Below are positions 38,901 to 53,900 of a stretch of DNA of 54,776 nt, piece after piece. Within the stretch, counting starts at the first letter, position 1. The number at the start of each line of letters is the position of its first letter. A program made the position numbers and the translations under genes. The notes beneath the pieces were generated by a model that searched no databases, had not been told where the DNA came from, and saw only the letters and a program-made list of their open reading frames with translations. The DNA is from Acetobacteraceae bacterium (GTDB lineage Bacteria > Pseudomonadota > Alphaproteobacteria > Acetobacterales > Acetobacteraceae), in the NCBI GenBank assembly GCA_947371015.1, contig CANBNK010000021.1:1-54776 (forward strand). The letters are read 5' to 3'.

Positions 38901-41900
38901 CGGCCGCGACCAACGACGTGCGCTCGCAGCTCAGTGCTGTGGTGGATGCCAGCAGCGTAACCGCCACCACCGGCAATGTGGTGGTGCAGGCGCAGATGCT
39001 GCATGCCGCCAACCCCGCGGAAGGCATGGGCTACCTGACCATGCCATCCGGTGCCACCACCGGCAAAAGCGACAGCATCGGCACCTACGACAGTGCGACG
39101 CTGGACGCGCAGATCTGGTCGCTGGCGATCTCCGGCGGCATCTCCGGCAACGTCGCGGTCAACGGCTCGCTCTCGCTGAACTGGATGCGCAGTTCGCTCG
39201 ACGCGCATATCAGCGGCTCCACCGTGCATGCCGATGCCGGCAGCATCACCGTTGGTGCGCTGGATGTCTCCGGCATCCGCGCGCTGGCGGGCGGCTACAA
39301 TGGCGCTGGTCAGGTCGGCGTGGGTGCCGCGGTGGCGTATAACTGGTTCGGCGGCAATCCGGGCAAGCCGACCGATCCCTCGCGCAACACCATCCAGGCC
39401 TATATCTCCGCCGGCACTATCCGCTCGCGTGACCTGGCCATCTCGGCCCGCGCCGACAACGTGGTCAGCAGCGCAGCCATCTCCGGCGGTGTGGCCGGCG
39501 CGGTTTCGGTTAATGCGGCGGTCTCCCTGAACTGGACGACCAAGCAGGTTTCCTCGCAAATTCGTGGCGGCGCTGATGTGGTGCTGACCGGCAGCGGCTC
39601 GGTCGATGCCACGTCCAACAGCACCATCCAGACCCTGGCCATCGGCCTGGCGATCGGGCTGTCAACCGGCATTGCCGGGTCGGTCGCGGTCAACACCATC
39701 GACGACGCGGTCGATGCCACCGTGGATGGCAGCAGCACCGTGCTGACCGCCGCCAACAACATCCGCATTTCCGCGAACTCGGCGCCGACGATCACCGCCT
39801 ATGGCGGTGCCGGCGCCGGTGGTGCGTATGGCGTCGGCGGTGCGGTTGCGGTCAACAGCATCGGCGCCACCACCACCGCCATCATCCAGAACGGCGCGCA
39901 TGTCACCGCCAAGGGCACCAGCGCGACCGGCCTGGCCGTACCGGACTGGGCTGCGGATACCGCCGGAACCGTGGTCACCGGCACCACCGTGCGTGGCCTG
40001 GCCGTGGTGGCGAACAGCGTGGAGACGATGGACGTCTTCTTCGCCACGCTGGCGATTGGCGGCTTCGGCCTGGGCGTCAGCGTGGACGTGATCGACAGTC
40101 ATGGCAGCACCACCGCCAGCATCGTCAACTCTTTCATCAACAGCGATACCGACCGCGGCCAAGACGTGGTGGTGCGCGCGCATCACCAGCACGACGAGAC
40201 GGTTTCCGCCGACGCCGCGGCGATCGGCGGCAGCGCGGGCGTGGCCGTGGCCGTGCAGTCCACCAAGCTCAACCACGTGACGCTGGCCAATGTCAGCGAC
40301 ACGGATGTGGCGGGTGCAACGCCGCACACGCTGTATTCCGGTGGCCTGGTGGAAGTGAAGGCACTGGCGCGTGAGACCGTTTCGGCCACTGTGGTTGGCG
40401 TGGGGGCCAGCACCGGCTTCGGCGGCACGGGCGCCGGTGCCGGCATCTCCAGCTTCTCCACGACGCAAGCGCAGCTGCAGGCAAGGGCGCGGGTGGGCGG
40501 CACCGTGAAGGTTGTCGCGGATGCGGGCTTCACCGCCAATAACGGCCTTGTGGTGGCCATTGCCATCGGCTCGGGCGCGGCTGGTGCCGGCGTGTGGCTG
40601 ACGCATCTGCAACGCACCACGCAGGCGCTGATCCTGGCTGGCGACGTTGTTGCCACGGGCGGCATTTCGGTGCTGGCGAACAACCAGGAACATCTGGGCG
40701 CCGGCGTTGGCGTTGGCGCGGCGGGCGCGCTTGGGGCGCTGGTTGGCGCGGTCACCGTCACCGAGTCCGAATCCGCCACGCGCGCCACGGTAGCGGGCAT
40801 CGTCACCTCCAGCGGCGATATCATCATCCACGCGGATGGCAAGACCGACGTCAACAAGACCAGCAGCCTCTACACCGGCAGCATCACGCTGGGCGGCAGC
40901 GGCGGTGTCGGCGCGTCGGTCGAGGTGATCTCGCTGCATCAGGACGTCACTGCCGCCATCAACGACAGTGCCTCGGTCACGGCCAATGGCAGCGTGACGG
41001 TGCAGGCCACCAGCGTGCGCGATGTATGGTCGCGCGTCTTCGCCTTTGCCGGTGGCCTGGTGGGTGCCATCGCCGGTGCGGTTTCGGTGGTGAATATCGG
41101 CAACGCCAACAGCCAGGACGACCTGGATCAGGCGGCCGGCGCCACCGCGCCGATCAATGGAACCTTCACCGGCAACACCAGCAGCCTCGGCCTGACCGGA
41201 ACCGACACCAGCAGCGCGGTGACCACCCGGCTGGCCGGCAAGCTGACCAGCTATGGGCTGGCGGCGCGCAGCTCGAAGGGCGGCATCGAGGCCGTCATCG
41301 GCCAGTCCGCGCATGTCACCTCCGGCGCCAATGGCCATAGCGGCAACATTAACGTCACGGCCTCCAGCACCGATACGGTGGACGCCACCGCGACGGGTAT
41401 TGCGGTGGGCGGCCTGATCCCAGGTGGCGGTGCAGCGCTGGCCGGTTCGGTCACGGTTGTCACGCTGGATGGCAGCGTCACGGCGCATGTCGAGAAGCTG
41501 GCCGAGCTGACCGCGCATGGCGCGCTGCTGGTGGATGCCGAACTGACCAACACCGTGACCGCCACGGCCATTGGCGGCGCCGGCAGCCTGTACGCCGCGC
41601 TGGGTGCGCAGGTGGCCGTGGTGAACGACCATTCCGATGCCATGGCCTACCTTGCCGATGGCCTCAGCGATACCGACGCCGTGATGGTGTTGGGCGCCAC
41701 ATCCATGCAGGTGATCAGCAACGCCACGCGAACCGTGACGCTGGATGTGCGCGGCGGCAGCGTCGGCGCGGTCGGGGCCGGCGCTGCGATCGGCGATGTG
41801 ACCATCGATGGCGACAGCGCCGCCTATATCGGCAACTACGCCCAGTTGAATGCCTCTGGCGCGGCCAGCCTGCTCGGCTCCGTCACCGTGGCCGCCGCCA

Positions 41901-44900
41901 ATGCCGTGACGGTGGACGACACCACCCTGGAAGTCGCTGTGGGCATCGGCGCCGGCGCCGGCAACCAGGCGAATGTCACCTTGGGCGGTGCGGTGGAAGC
42001 TTATGTCGGCAGCCACGCGCACCTGGTCATGCTGGGGCAGCTGGATGTCAGCGCCGCCTTCACGCCTAAGCTGGAAACCCAGATCAAGGGCGTGGCTGCC
42101 GGTGGCCTGGCGGTTGGTGTGTCGCTGACCGAGGTGACCATCAATACCGCAGTGACCGCCGCGCTGGACGCGCTGCATGGCACCACGCTGGGTCATGTGG
42201 TGTTGGTGGCCGGCGCGTTGCGCGTGGCCGCCATCGGCCGCCGTGCCAACGGCACGGATGACAGCATCCATGCCTATTCGCTCGGTGCCAGTGGCGCGCT
42301 GATCGGCGGCAATGGGTCGGTCGCCACCGCCAACAACAATGCGCAGATGCTGGCCAAGCTGGGTGACAGCAGCAATGTTACGATCACCACGCCGGCCGAT
42401 GCCGGCGCTACCGGCAGCGTCACCGCGGGTAGTGCCAGCGTCACGGTCGATAGCGACTTTGTGCAGTACGCCGAGGCCAGCAGCATCGCCGCCGGGGTGA
42501 TCGGCGTTGGTGTGGCCATCTCCACCGCGGGCGCTAATGAGCATGTGACGGCGCGCATCGGCGAGAGGAGCACGCTGGGTGCCCAGACCCTGGTTGTCAG
42601 CGCGACCGCGCGCTCGAACAACCGGGCCGTGACCTCCGCCGGCAGCGGCGGCGTGGTGGCCGGCGGTTCGGCTTCCGCCACCACCAACAACAGCATCACC
42701 ACCACGGCAGAACTGGTCGGCTCGGGCGCGGCCGGCAGCACCATCACGCTGACCGGGGCCAGCGGCTTCTCGCTGAACGCCAGCAACAACATCACCTTCA
42801 ACGGCACCGTCTCGGCCGATGGCGGTGGTGTCATCGCCGGCAATGGCGCCTATGAGACGCACAACGTCACGGCGGTGACGCTGGCCAAGGTGGGCGACCA
42901 TGTGACCGTCACGGCGCCGCAGGTGGCGGTGCAGGCGACGACGACGCTGACCAAGGCCGAAGGCGGCACCAACCTTGGCGGTACCACCGGCGGCGTTATT
43001 GCCGGCGTCGGCGGCTATGTCAGCATTGTGCTGAGCGCCGATACCAAGGTGGAGATCGGCGCCTTCGCCAGCCTGACCAGCACCACGGGCACGATGACCC
43101 TGGCGGCGCTGAACAGCAGCGATATCCACGACAAGCTGGCGATGACCACGGGCGGCCTGATCGGCATCGGCTCGGTCAGCAGCACGCTGGGCACCAGCGG
43201 TACGCCGGCCGACTACAAGTCCACCGTGCTGGTCGGCCACGACGCCACGCTGGAAAGCGGCGGCGTGTTCAGTGCCACCGCGCGCAGCACAGGCACCTTC
43301 ATCATGGCGGCGAATGTCGATGCCTATGGCCTGGTGACCGGCGCCGGCGCGACGTCCGACATCAATATCCAGGTCACCAATACCGTGACCTTCGGCGCCG
43401 ACGTGACGTTGACGGCGCATCGGGACCTGCTGGTCGCCGCCGGCACCAGCAGCAACCTGGAGCACGACTACTACAAGGTGAACGCCACCACCGACCTGTT
43501 CTCCGGCAGTGCGATCCCGATCTCGGATATCGACGCGACCGCGCTGATCAACCAGACCAACGCGGTCAACATCGGTGCCTCGACGAAGATCGGCAGCGGC
43601 TTCATCACCGAGCGCGATGTCCACCTGAACGCCGACCAGTTCGGCGTGGCAGACATGTTCGCCCAGGCCAAGAGCGTCGACTGGACCACGGGCGTGTCCA
43701 ACCTGCTGGGCGGCAGCGCGGGCTATGCCGGTACGGCGCACACCACCGGCAGCGGCATCATCACGGTGGACGGCAAGATCACCACCGGCCTGAACCGCAA
43801 CCGCACGCTGGTGCTGGACAGCTGGACCGACGGCAACACGCTGGCGCGCCCGGTGGTCGGCGGCACTGTCCATGCCTCGGTGCAGGACGGGATCACCTAC
43901 CAGTTCGGCAGCCAGCTGGCGTCTTCCGGCCTGTTTTCCCAGTTGGCGATGGCGCAGCAGCAGCTGGCCTCCTTCGGGCCGACCCGCGCGCTTTCCAGCA
44001 ACCCCACGCTGTTCGATTTCTACAAGGGCGAAATCGACCGGGTGACGAATGAGCTGGTCTCGACCGGGCTGGGCACGCTGCAGACGGACTCGGATCGCGT
44101 CCAGACCGTGGTGCCGGTGCAGAAGCATGTCATGCAGGTGGCGGTGGCTCCGATCTATTCGGCCGCCGGCAATGTCTATGTCATCGGTGGCAGCATGGCG
44201 GGCAGCGGCACCTTCGTCACGCCGCACGACGTCACCATCAGCATCACCAACAACACCCCGGCCTTCCTGGTGCTGGACGATATCACCGTGGCGCCCTCGA
44301 TCGGCGAGGTGCGGTTCAACGGCAACCCGACCAGCACCTCCGGCAGCCTCCTTTTCCAGGCCAGCGGTACCCCCGGCCAGGCGCTGATCGACATCGAATC
44401 GAAGCTGGGTCCGACCACCGGCAGCTATGTGCGGCCTGATGTCACCCTGATGGGCGATGTCTCGGCCAATGGCACGCTGAAGGTGCGGGGCGAGGGCAGC
44501 TACTACGAGATCGGCAAGGTCAGCGTTTCCGTCGCCGATGTGATGACCAAGGGCACCGCTGTCATCGATGGCACCGGCAAGCTGCTGACGCCGCTGGATG
44601 GCGATACCTTCCGGGTTTGGGACGCGGTGACCGGTGGCACCCGCGCCGCCACCCCGGACGAGGAAGCGGCCCTGCTGGCGCAACTCGCCACGCCAGCCAC
44701 GTCGGCCTCAGCCCCAGCGCTGCGCGCCGGCATCATCCGCATCACCGCGCAGACCATCGACGTGAACGGCCTGATCCAGAGCGGCAAGAGCAGCTACGAC
44801 CTGGTGCTGGGCAGCGCGGTGCAGACCGAGATCGACGGCCTGCACGCTTCCGGCGTTGTGGCGTTGAAGTCCGTGGTCAGCGACGATTTCAGCGTGGACT

Positions 44901-47900
44901 ACGACACCGTCAACAAGCGCATCATCGTGCATGACCTGGCGGTGAAGGCCGGCAACATCACCCTGGACGGGCTGATCTTCAGCACCGGCCGCGGCAGCAT
45001 CCAGGCGCTGGGTGCCTTTGCCGGCATCAACGTGACCAACAACACCAGCTACGACATGGAAGTGCAGCGGCTGGACAACAGCCTGCGCGGCCAGGGTGTC
45101 ATCACCATCATCGACAAGTCGCAGGGCTGGAAGGCGGCCACCAGCGTTACCGGGCTCGGCGCCGGCGCCTATGCGGTCGGCGTTTCCGGCTGGAATACCG
45201 GTGCTGGCGGCACCGCGACGGCGCGGGTGTACAATGCCCAGGGCGCCTATCGCGGCGAGGCCACGCTGGTGTCGCAATCCGCCTCCAGCGTTGTCGTGAA
45301 TACTGCGGTCGGCCTGCAGGCTGCCTTCGCCATCAATGTCGGCGACTACCTCAGCAACCGCAGTCTGTTCACCCAGTACAAGCAGGACGCCGCCGGCAAC
45401 GTCACCAAGCAGACCGACGATGGCAGCGGCGCGGTGACCACGTCGGCGAGTGGCGCCATCAGCTACGCGCCGGCCGCCGGTTGGCGCTACGCCTGGACCA
45501 TCCTGCAGGACTTCCGCACCTACAAGTACACCACGGTTGCGAATTCCGACTGGCTCGGCATCGACGCTCTGGTGCCGGACCCGAGCGATGTGACGTCATG
45601 GGGCCCTGCGCTGAATGTCGGCCTGCCGACGCCGAAGGGCGATGGCGCCTATTTCTACCTCGACCCCGGCAATACCAGCACGTCGCACTTCAACCAGCCA
45701 ACGCCGATCACCGTCATCTCGGAAAAGACGGTTCAGGACCAGTGGGAAGAAAGCACCTGGTACGGCAAGCACACCTACTACAAGACCTATCGGCTGGAGG
45801 AGGGCAAGCAGAGCGCGAGCACGACCGATATCCGTGCCACGTCGGGCATTGCCATCGGCTTCCTCGGGACCGCCAGCGCCAGCGTCAGCATCACCTCCAC
45901 CGTCACCGGTAAGGACATCATCCTCAGCGGTGGCATGGCCAGTGCCACCAGCGTCATCGTCAACTCGAAGGGCGCCATCCGTGATGACGGCCAGCACGGC
46001 GTGCTGAGTGCGCCGACCCTCTCGCTGACCGCTACCGGCAATATCGGCGATACCCGGCAGGGCGGTTCAATCCGTGTCCTACTGCCGGCCGGCGGTGCGA
46101 TCAACGCCACCACCACGGCGGGCGATATCCTGCTCGTCGGCGCCAGCGGTGCGCTGCGGCTCGGCACCATCACCGCCGGTGGCGACCGCGACGTCACCAT
46201 CACCGGTACCGGTGATATCATCGGCACTGGCCTGGTGACAGGCGGGCGGATTGACCTGGAGACCACCGGTGGCGCCATCGGCAGCCTGGCCAGCCCGCTG
46301 CTGCTGCATGCCGGCAGCGCGGCGCGCGACCGGGTGACGCTGATCGCGACCGGCGATATCGCCGCGGAACAGCCCAATGGCGACATGCCGCTGTTCATGG
46401 TCAGCACCACCAGCGGCAATATCTGGCTGAAGGCCGATGCCGGCAGCCTGACGGACGTGAACACCGCGGGCGTGGTGGACAGCCGCACCGTGAATGCGCT
46501 GCGCGACAATGTCTGGTCTGCGCTGGGCCTGACCGATGTCTCCGGCGCTGCCACCGCCAAGATCAACAATGCGCTCAACACCTATGTGCAGACGCGGACC
46601 GGCGAGTACTTCACCTATTGGAACACGCGCGCCGACACCACGCTGGCGAAGCAGGCCACCGCCGACTACTTCACCTACTGGGATATCGCGCACGCCGCCG
46701 AAGCGGCCTATGCCGCCAGCAGCCGCGCGGACTACTTCACCTATTGGAGCTACCGCAACAGCCAGGGCGGCACCTACGACCCGACGCATCTGGTGATCAG
46801 CGCCAACGAGGCGGCGCTGCTGACCGCCGGCTACAAGATCGACGGGCTGAACGACGCCACGATTGCCGCGACGCTGGCGGACCTGCTGGTCTCGCGGAAG
46901 GCGGACTACACCGCCCTGAACACGCGCTGGAACAGCAGCACCTACGACGCGCACTTCACCTACACCCTGACCAACGCGGACCAGGCCACCAGCTTCCTGG
47001 TCAATCACGTGCAACTGACCACGGCCGAGGCAACCGGGCTGAGCCCCACCGAAAAGGCCACGGCGCTGGCGACGAAGCGCAGCAGCTTCACCTCGCTCGG
47101 CGCCACCTGGGCCAGCACCCCGTATGACCCGCTGTTCCGCTATCGGCTGACCACGGCGGAAGCCAGCAGCAATGCGGTGATCAACACCATCATCATCAGC
47201 ACGGCGGAAGCCGCCAGCATCACCGCGCTGGGCAACGCGGCGCACAAGACGCCCACGCAGATCCAGAACGATATCGACGCCGCCGACCTGAAGCGGCGCG
47301 ACGAGTTCCGCGCTGCCGGCAGCCGTGTGATCAGCACCGGCGTCACCTGGGGCAACTCGGCCTTCAGCAGCAGCTTCACCTACACGGCGACCGGCACGGA
47401 GATTGCCGACAACCGCAGCAGTTTCAAGATCTGGACCGAAGCGCAACTGACCAGCCTGGCCGGCGCCGGCCTGCTGAAGCCTGTGACCAGCACCGTGACG
47501 GTGAACAAGACCCCGGTCATCGTGACGCCCGGCACAGCCACCTTGCTGGCCAGCGGCAGCATCGGCAGCTATGGCGGCGTGCTGACGCTGGCGCTGCCGG
47601 CGACGAGCTTCACTGACGACCAACGCACCGCGCTGGCCGCGGCGGAACGCTCCGACGTGTCCTTCGTGACGCATGCACCGGTTACGGTAGTGGCCAGCTT
47701 CAACGGCCACACCATCACCCGCGTCGGCAGCGGCAGTTGGCTGACGGATGGCTTCGCCATCGGCCAGACGATCCTGGTGGCGGGCAACACCGCGAATGCG
47801 ACGGATGCCGGCAACTACCTCACCCTCACCGACGTCAGTGCCAGCACGCTGACCGTTGACTTGGCAACGGGTGCCAGCGCCACGCTGACCAACGAGGTGG

Positions 47901-50900
47901 GCGCCACGGTCACCTTGGCACCGGTTGCGCGAGACCCGTTGACATCGACGGTGCCGGTCACCGGCATCGTCATCAATCAGCGCAACGACATGGCCATCCA
48001 GGTCACCGGTGCGCTTGCGGTGACGGCCGGCGGCAAGGCCTTCATCACGTCGCAGCAGGACCTGGTGCTGAAGACCGTTGATGCGGTCGGCACTACCTGG
48101 CTGAAGTCCAAGACCGGCGTGCGCATGGCGGCGGCGGGTACCGCCATCCACAGCGGGCCCTTGGTGCTGGAGGCCGGGGATGGCGGCATCGGTGTTTCGG
48201 TGGCGAACCCGGTGCTGCTGAACCTGCGCACCGGCGCCAGCGTCACGGCACGGGCGACGCAGGATATCTTCCTCAGCCGCGCCAGCGGCGACCTGACGCT
48301 GGAGACGATCTACTCCAAGGCCGGCACGGTCGATCTGCGCGCGGCGGCTGGCAGCATCTACGACACGCTGTCGCATCCGTTCGAGAAGATCCTGGCGCAG
48401 GACATCAACCTGGTCGCCAGTGGCGAGATCGGCCAGTCCGGCCATGTCGGCGTGACCGACAACCTGCTTGAATTCGGCCTCAGCGGCGGTGTCATCAATG
48501 CGCGGGCCGGTGGCAACGTCGCGCTGCGCAGTACGCTCGGCAACTTCCAGGTCGGGGCCATCGCCTCGACCGGCGGCAACGTGAAGCTGGAGGCGCAGGG
48601 CTCGATCCTGGATGCCAGCGGCGGCGCACCGGGGGCGAATGTCAGCGGTGCGGATATCAGCCTGTTCACCGAAGTGCTGGGCGGCATCGGCGTGCTGGGC
48701 ACCGACCTGCGGATTGTGGCGACGGGCCTGCTGCAGGTGGATAGCGGCAAGGATGTGCGGCTGACGCAGCAGAGTGGCGACCTGCAGATCGACAGCGTCG
48801 GCGTGCGGGCGGCTCGAGGCAATGCCTTCATCCTCTCGCTCGGCGCCATCCTGAACGGCCATGCCAGCAGCAACCGCGCCAGCAACGTCACCGCCGGACG
48901 TACTCGGTTGTATTCCGGCGGCAATATCGGTGCGGTGGATAATGCTTTGGTCAGCACCGTTGGCGTGCTGGTCGGCAAGTCCACCGGCGGCAGCGTCTGG
49001 GTGGAGAATTTCGGTGCGGTTACGGTAGGCGAAAGCGGTTTCGACGCCGTCGGCCTCACCTCCACCGGATCGGTCACGCTCTCGGCGCATAGCCCGGTCA
49101 CGGTGGCGCTGGATATCACCGCCGACCATGGTGACATCAACATCCTGACGGATACGTCGCTGGTCGGCGATATCGTCACCGTCAACGCGGGCGTCACCGT
49201 CTGGGCCAGGGATGGCGCGGTGTTCCTCACCGCCAAGGATGCGGTGAATGTCGAAGCCGGCGCCCTGGTGAAGGCCAGCGGCGCGGTGCACCTGGAAGCC
49301 GATGCCGACAACGCCAAGACCACTGGCGGCACGGTACTGGTGGATGGCACGGTTCAGGCCGGCACGCTGCTCGCGATCCTGACCGGCGACTACGCCGATA
49401 CGGTGACGCTGAACGGTACGCTGACCGCGGGCACCGCCTTCACCATCAACACCGGCGATGGCACCGACAGCATTGGCCTGTTCGGCAGCCTGACCGCGAC
49501 CGGCGGTATGACGCTGGACGCTGGCGCCGGCGCTGACACCGTGACGGTGCATCCGGCGCTGCTGGTCGGCAACGTGACCCTGCGTGGCGGCGGCGGCGAC
49601 GACTATGTGCTGGTGGACCGCATGCAGTCCCGCGCCGGCACCTTCAGCATCGACGGCCAGGGCGGCAGCGATGTCACCCGCGTGGTGCTGAGCGACCTGG
49701 ACCGCGACGGCACGACGCAGACCAACTACACGCTCAGGGTCACCAACAGCGGCCTGCCGGATGACGGGACCGACCAGTTGTTCGTCGAAGGCCGCGGCTA
49801 TAACGGCCTGGGCGACAGCGGGCAGGACGATATCCTGCTGGTGCGCGCCAACTTCCTGGCCAGGCTGCACGGCAACTTCGGCGCCCGGACCTTCACCTCG
49901 GCGGTGGAGCGCATCAACTACGACAGCAGCCTGAATGGCGGGCTGCGCGTCAATGGCTGGTCCGGCGACGACAGCGTGGTGGTGGACGACACCAGCGCCT
50001 TCATGACGCTGGATGGCGGGCTGGGGAATGACTTCTTCCAGGTCGGGCAGGTCTATGGCGTCAACCCGAACACGGATGCCGGCTCGGGCATCCTGCCGGG
50101 TGATGGCATCTTCGGCACCGTGGTCACCGTCGGTTGGCTCTCGGTGGGCAACAACGCGCCGCTGGTGGTCTATGGCGGCAGCGGGGAGGACACCTTCAAC
50201 GTCCTCAGCAACAAGGCGACGCTGCGGCTGGAAGGCGAGGATGGCAACGACAGCTTCGTCGTGCGCGCCTTCGCCACCGGCGAGCATATCGACCTGAACG
50301 GCGGCAGCGGCGACGATCGGATCGAGTACAACATCAATGCGCCGCTCAGCATCAATGGTGGCGGTGGCTTCGACACGGTGGCCGTGCTGGGCACCGAGAA
50401 GAACGACAACTTCGTCATTACCAGCGGCGGCGTGTTCGGCGCCGGCCTGAACGTGCAGCTGGATGGCGTGGAGGAATCGGTCCAGGTCGATGGGCTGGAA
50501 GGCAATGACAGCTTCTGGGTGCTGAGCAGCCGGGCGGACGTGCTGACCACGTTGATCGGCAGCGCCGGCAGCGACAACTTCTACTTCGGCAGCGACGTGA
50601 ACGGCCGCGTGGTCAGCGCCGACGCCAACGGCAGTTCCGGCGTCATCGCCCATACCGTGACCAGCACGGATACGCTGTATGGCGGCAGCTACGCGCCAGG
50701 TGTTGCGGTCAGCGTTGGCAGCGCCACCACCAATCCGGTCCGCATCACGGAAAGCGGCACTGGCACTTCGGTGCTGGAAGGCTCCGGCGTGGCTGACAGC
50801 TACACCATCTCGCTGGGCATCGACGAAGCCTCGGTGGCGGATGGCACCTCGGTCTATGTCACCGTGGTGGCGGCGGATTCCTCCACCGCGGACCAACTGC

Positions 50901-53900
50901 TGCCAGGTGCGCCGGCCCGCAGCCTGCGGGTGAGCACCGGCGGTGGCGGCTACCTGAATGCGGTGACGGTCAAGTTCACCAAGGGCGTGGACTGGACCGC
51001 GGTGAAGACCGTCTCGGTCCTGGCGCCGGAGGATGCGGCGCGCGAAGGCAGCCGCACCTATGTGCTGGGCCACACCGTGCGCGTGGCCAGCACCAACATG
51101 GCGGGCGTGGGCGAGACGCAACTGTCGAACGCCAAGCCGGCGGCCATTTTGGTGGTGACCACCGACAACGACATCGGCGGCCTGGTGGTGACGCAGAGCA
51201 ACGGCACGACCACGCTGCTGCAAGGCAATGGCACCACGGGGCAGACGGACACCATCGGCATCGCGCTCGCCAGTGCGCCGACTGCCGATGTGACGGTGAC
51301 GCTGGGTGTGGATGCCGCGCTGCTCACGGCCTCGGCACCGATGCTGACCTTCACCACCAGCAACTGGATGATGGCGCAACTCGTCACGCTGACGGCGAAC
51401 AACGCGGCCGCGCTGCCGGACCCGGCGACGACGCGGGTGACGTATGCGCTGACCAGCACGGATGCCGTGTTCAACGGCGCCAGCGTGCTGCCGACCAGCG
51501 TGACTGTCATTGGGGATGGCACGGCCCGCGTGGTGGTGCAGGAAAGCGACGGCAGCACCCGCGTGACCCTGGCCAATGGCAGCGTGCCCGGCACCACCGA
51601 CAGCTACAGCATGCGCCTGGCCAAGGCGCCCGCGCTCGGCGCCGATGTGCAGGTGCGGATCAACGCTGATCCGGCCACCGACATCACGCTGGGTGGTGCG
51701 GTCGGGCTGGCGACGCTGTTCACCGCCAGCAATGTCGCGGCCACCACCACCACCGTGGGTGGTGTGACCGTCATCACCCGCACCGGCGGCGGCTCCTGGT
51801 TGAGCGCTGGCTTTGCCAGTGGCTCGTTCATTCAGGTCAGCGGTGGCGGTGCCGGCATCGATACCGTCGGGCTGGCCACCTACAAGGTGCAGTCGGTCAC
51901 CGCCACGGCGCTGACCTTGACGCAGGACTACGGCATTCCGGTCCAGGGTGGCCTGACGCTGACGGTGCAGGCGGTGACGCCGGTGGTGACCTTCACCACC
52001 GCCAACTGGTTCACCCCGGTGACCATCACGGTCGCCGGCGACGCGCACTACACGCCCGACCCGGCGGCGCAGTTCGACCGCGTCTTCCCGGCCGGCGCGC
52101 ATACGCTGGGCGCCATCCAGGGGCCGGTGGTGGTGGAAGGCGGTATCGGCTCGGTTGACCGCACGCTGAAGCTGGCGCTGATGTTGCCGAGCGAGACACC
52201 GCAGGCGCCGCTGAACAATGGCGCTTCCGGTGACGAAGGGCTGAACATCGACACGCTGGTGGTCGATAGCTCCGGCCTGTTCGGCGACAGCGCCGCCACG
52301 GTCACCACGCATGGCATCCAGGGCTTCGGCCTCGGCACGGCTAGCATCATCATCCCTGGTGTGGGTGGCGCCGCGGATACCACCATTCCCGGTGGCATCA
52401 GCTTCCATGGGCTGGAGGTGGTGAACCTGCTCGCCGGCCAGGGCGATGACGTGCTGGCGGTGGATGTGACGCCGGCGACCATCGCCGGCACCTATGCCTT
52501 CACCGCGGACGCGCTGGCTGGCACCAGCGGCATCAGCCGCAGCGATGGCGGCAGCTTCCTGGCCGATGGCCTGCGCATGGGCGACCGCCTGGTGGTGGAT
52601 GGTGCCGGCGCGGACAGCGGCAGCTGGACCATTGCGAGCGTCGCGATCGATGGCCATTCCATGGTGCTCACCGGCCCGTTGGCGACGCCGCTGACCACCA
52701 GCGCCACGCTGACCGTGGTCTCGCCGCTGATGCTGGTGCAGGGCGGTGGCGGCAATGACAGCATCACCATCACTGGCAGCGCGCCGGGCAGCGTGCCGGT
52801 GCTGGTGTTCGGCGACACTACCGAGGATGGCAGCCCCTATGGCGGCAGCTTCGGCACGCCGACCTTGAAGGGGATCGCCTTCAGCAATCCCGGCAACGAC
52901 ACCATTGACGCCAGCACGGCGACCTTGGGGCTGGTGGTCTATGGCGGCGGCGGCGATGACAGCCTGCTCGGCGGCAGTGGCGACGACGTGCTGCTGGGTG
53001 GCGGCGGCAACGACACGCTGAATGGCGGCAGCGGCAACGACGTGCTGTACGGCGACACCGGGTTGAACCTCGGCGCGCTGAAGCGGCCGGACCTGACCAG
53101 CAACCTGCTGGTGTTCGCCACCGATCCGGGCGCGGTCTCGCCGAACAGCGCGGGCGATGCGCTGGTGGCCGGCGCCGACAGCCTGGATGGTGGCATCGGC
53201 AACGACATCCTGCTGGGCGACCAGGGCGTGACCCTGCGCGCCCATGCCGGCGAACCCGGCCGCTACGGCGGCTTCGAGGGCGGGGCGCTGCTGCAGGTCA
53301 GCACCACCACGCCGAATTCCGGCGCCAGCGATGCACTGACCGATCAGTTCGGCAACAACCTGGTGTTTGGCGGCGCGGGGGCGGACAGCATCATCCTCGG
53401 CGGCGGCAGCAATGTCGTGCTGGGTGACAATGGCAGCGCCACCATCACCGCCGGCATCACCACGCTGGTGCAGACCACGGATGTGGTGGAGGGCACCGGC
53501 GGCAATGACAGCATCAGCGTGGCCGGCGGCACCGCGACGGTGTTCGGTGGCACCGGCGCGGACAGCATCACCTCCGGCGCTGGGCCGTCGCTGATCTTCG
53601 GCGATGACGGCGTGCTGAGCTTCGATGCGGCCGGCGTGATCGTTCAGGCGAAGACGACGGATACGCTGGGCGCGGCAGACTTCATCGATGCGGCCAGCGG
53701 CGACAACCTGGTGGTGGGCGGCGCCGGTGGCGACCACATCTCCACCGGGACCGGCAATGACACCATCCTGGGCGATTTCGGCCAGGGGGATTGGGTCGGC
53801 GGCTTGCTGGTGGCGGTGCAGACCACCGATCCGACGCTGGGCGGCGATGACAGCATCAGCGCGGGTGCGGGCAGCAACGTGCTGGTCGGCGGCTTCGGTG

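Noticed and set aside
35705-44683. Further long reverse frames (35705-39559 and 39662-44683)
   Set aside because: These are shadow frames of the giant gene with unnatural composition and no domain pattern.
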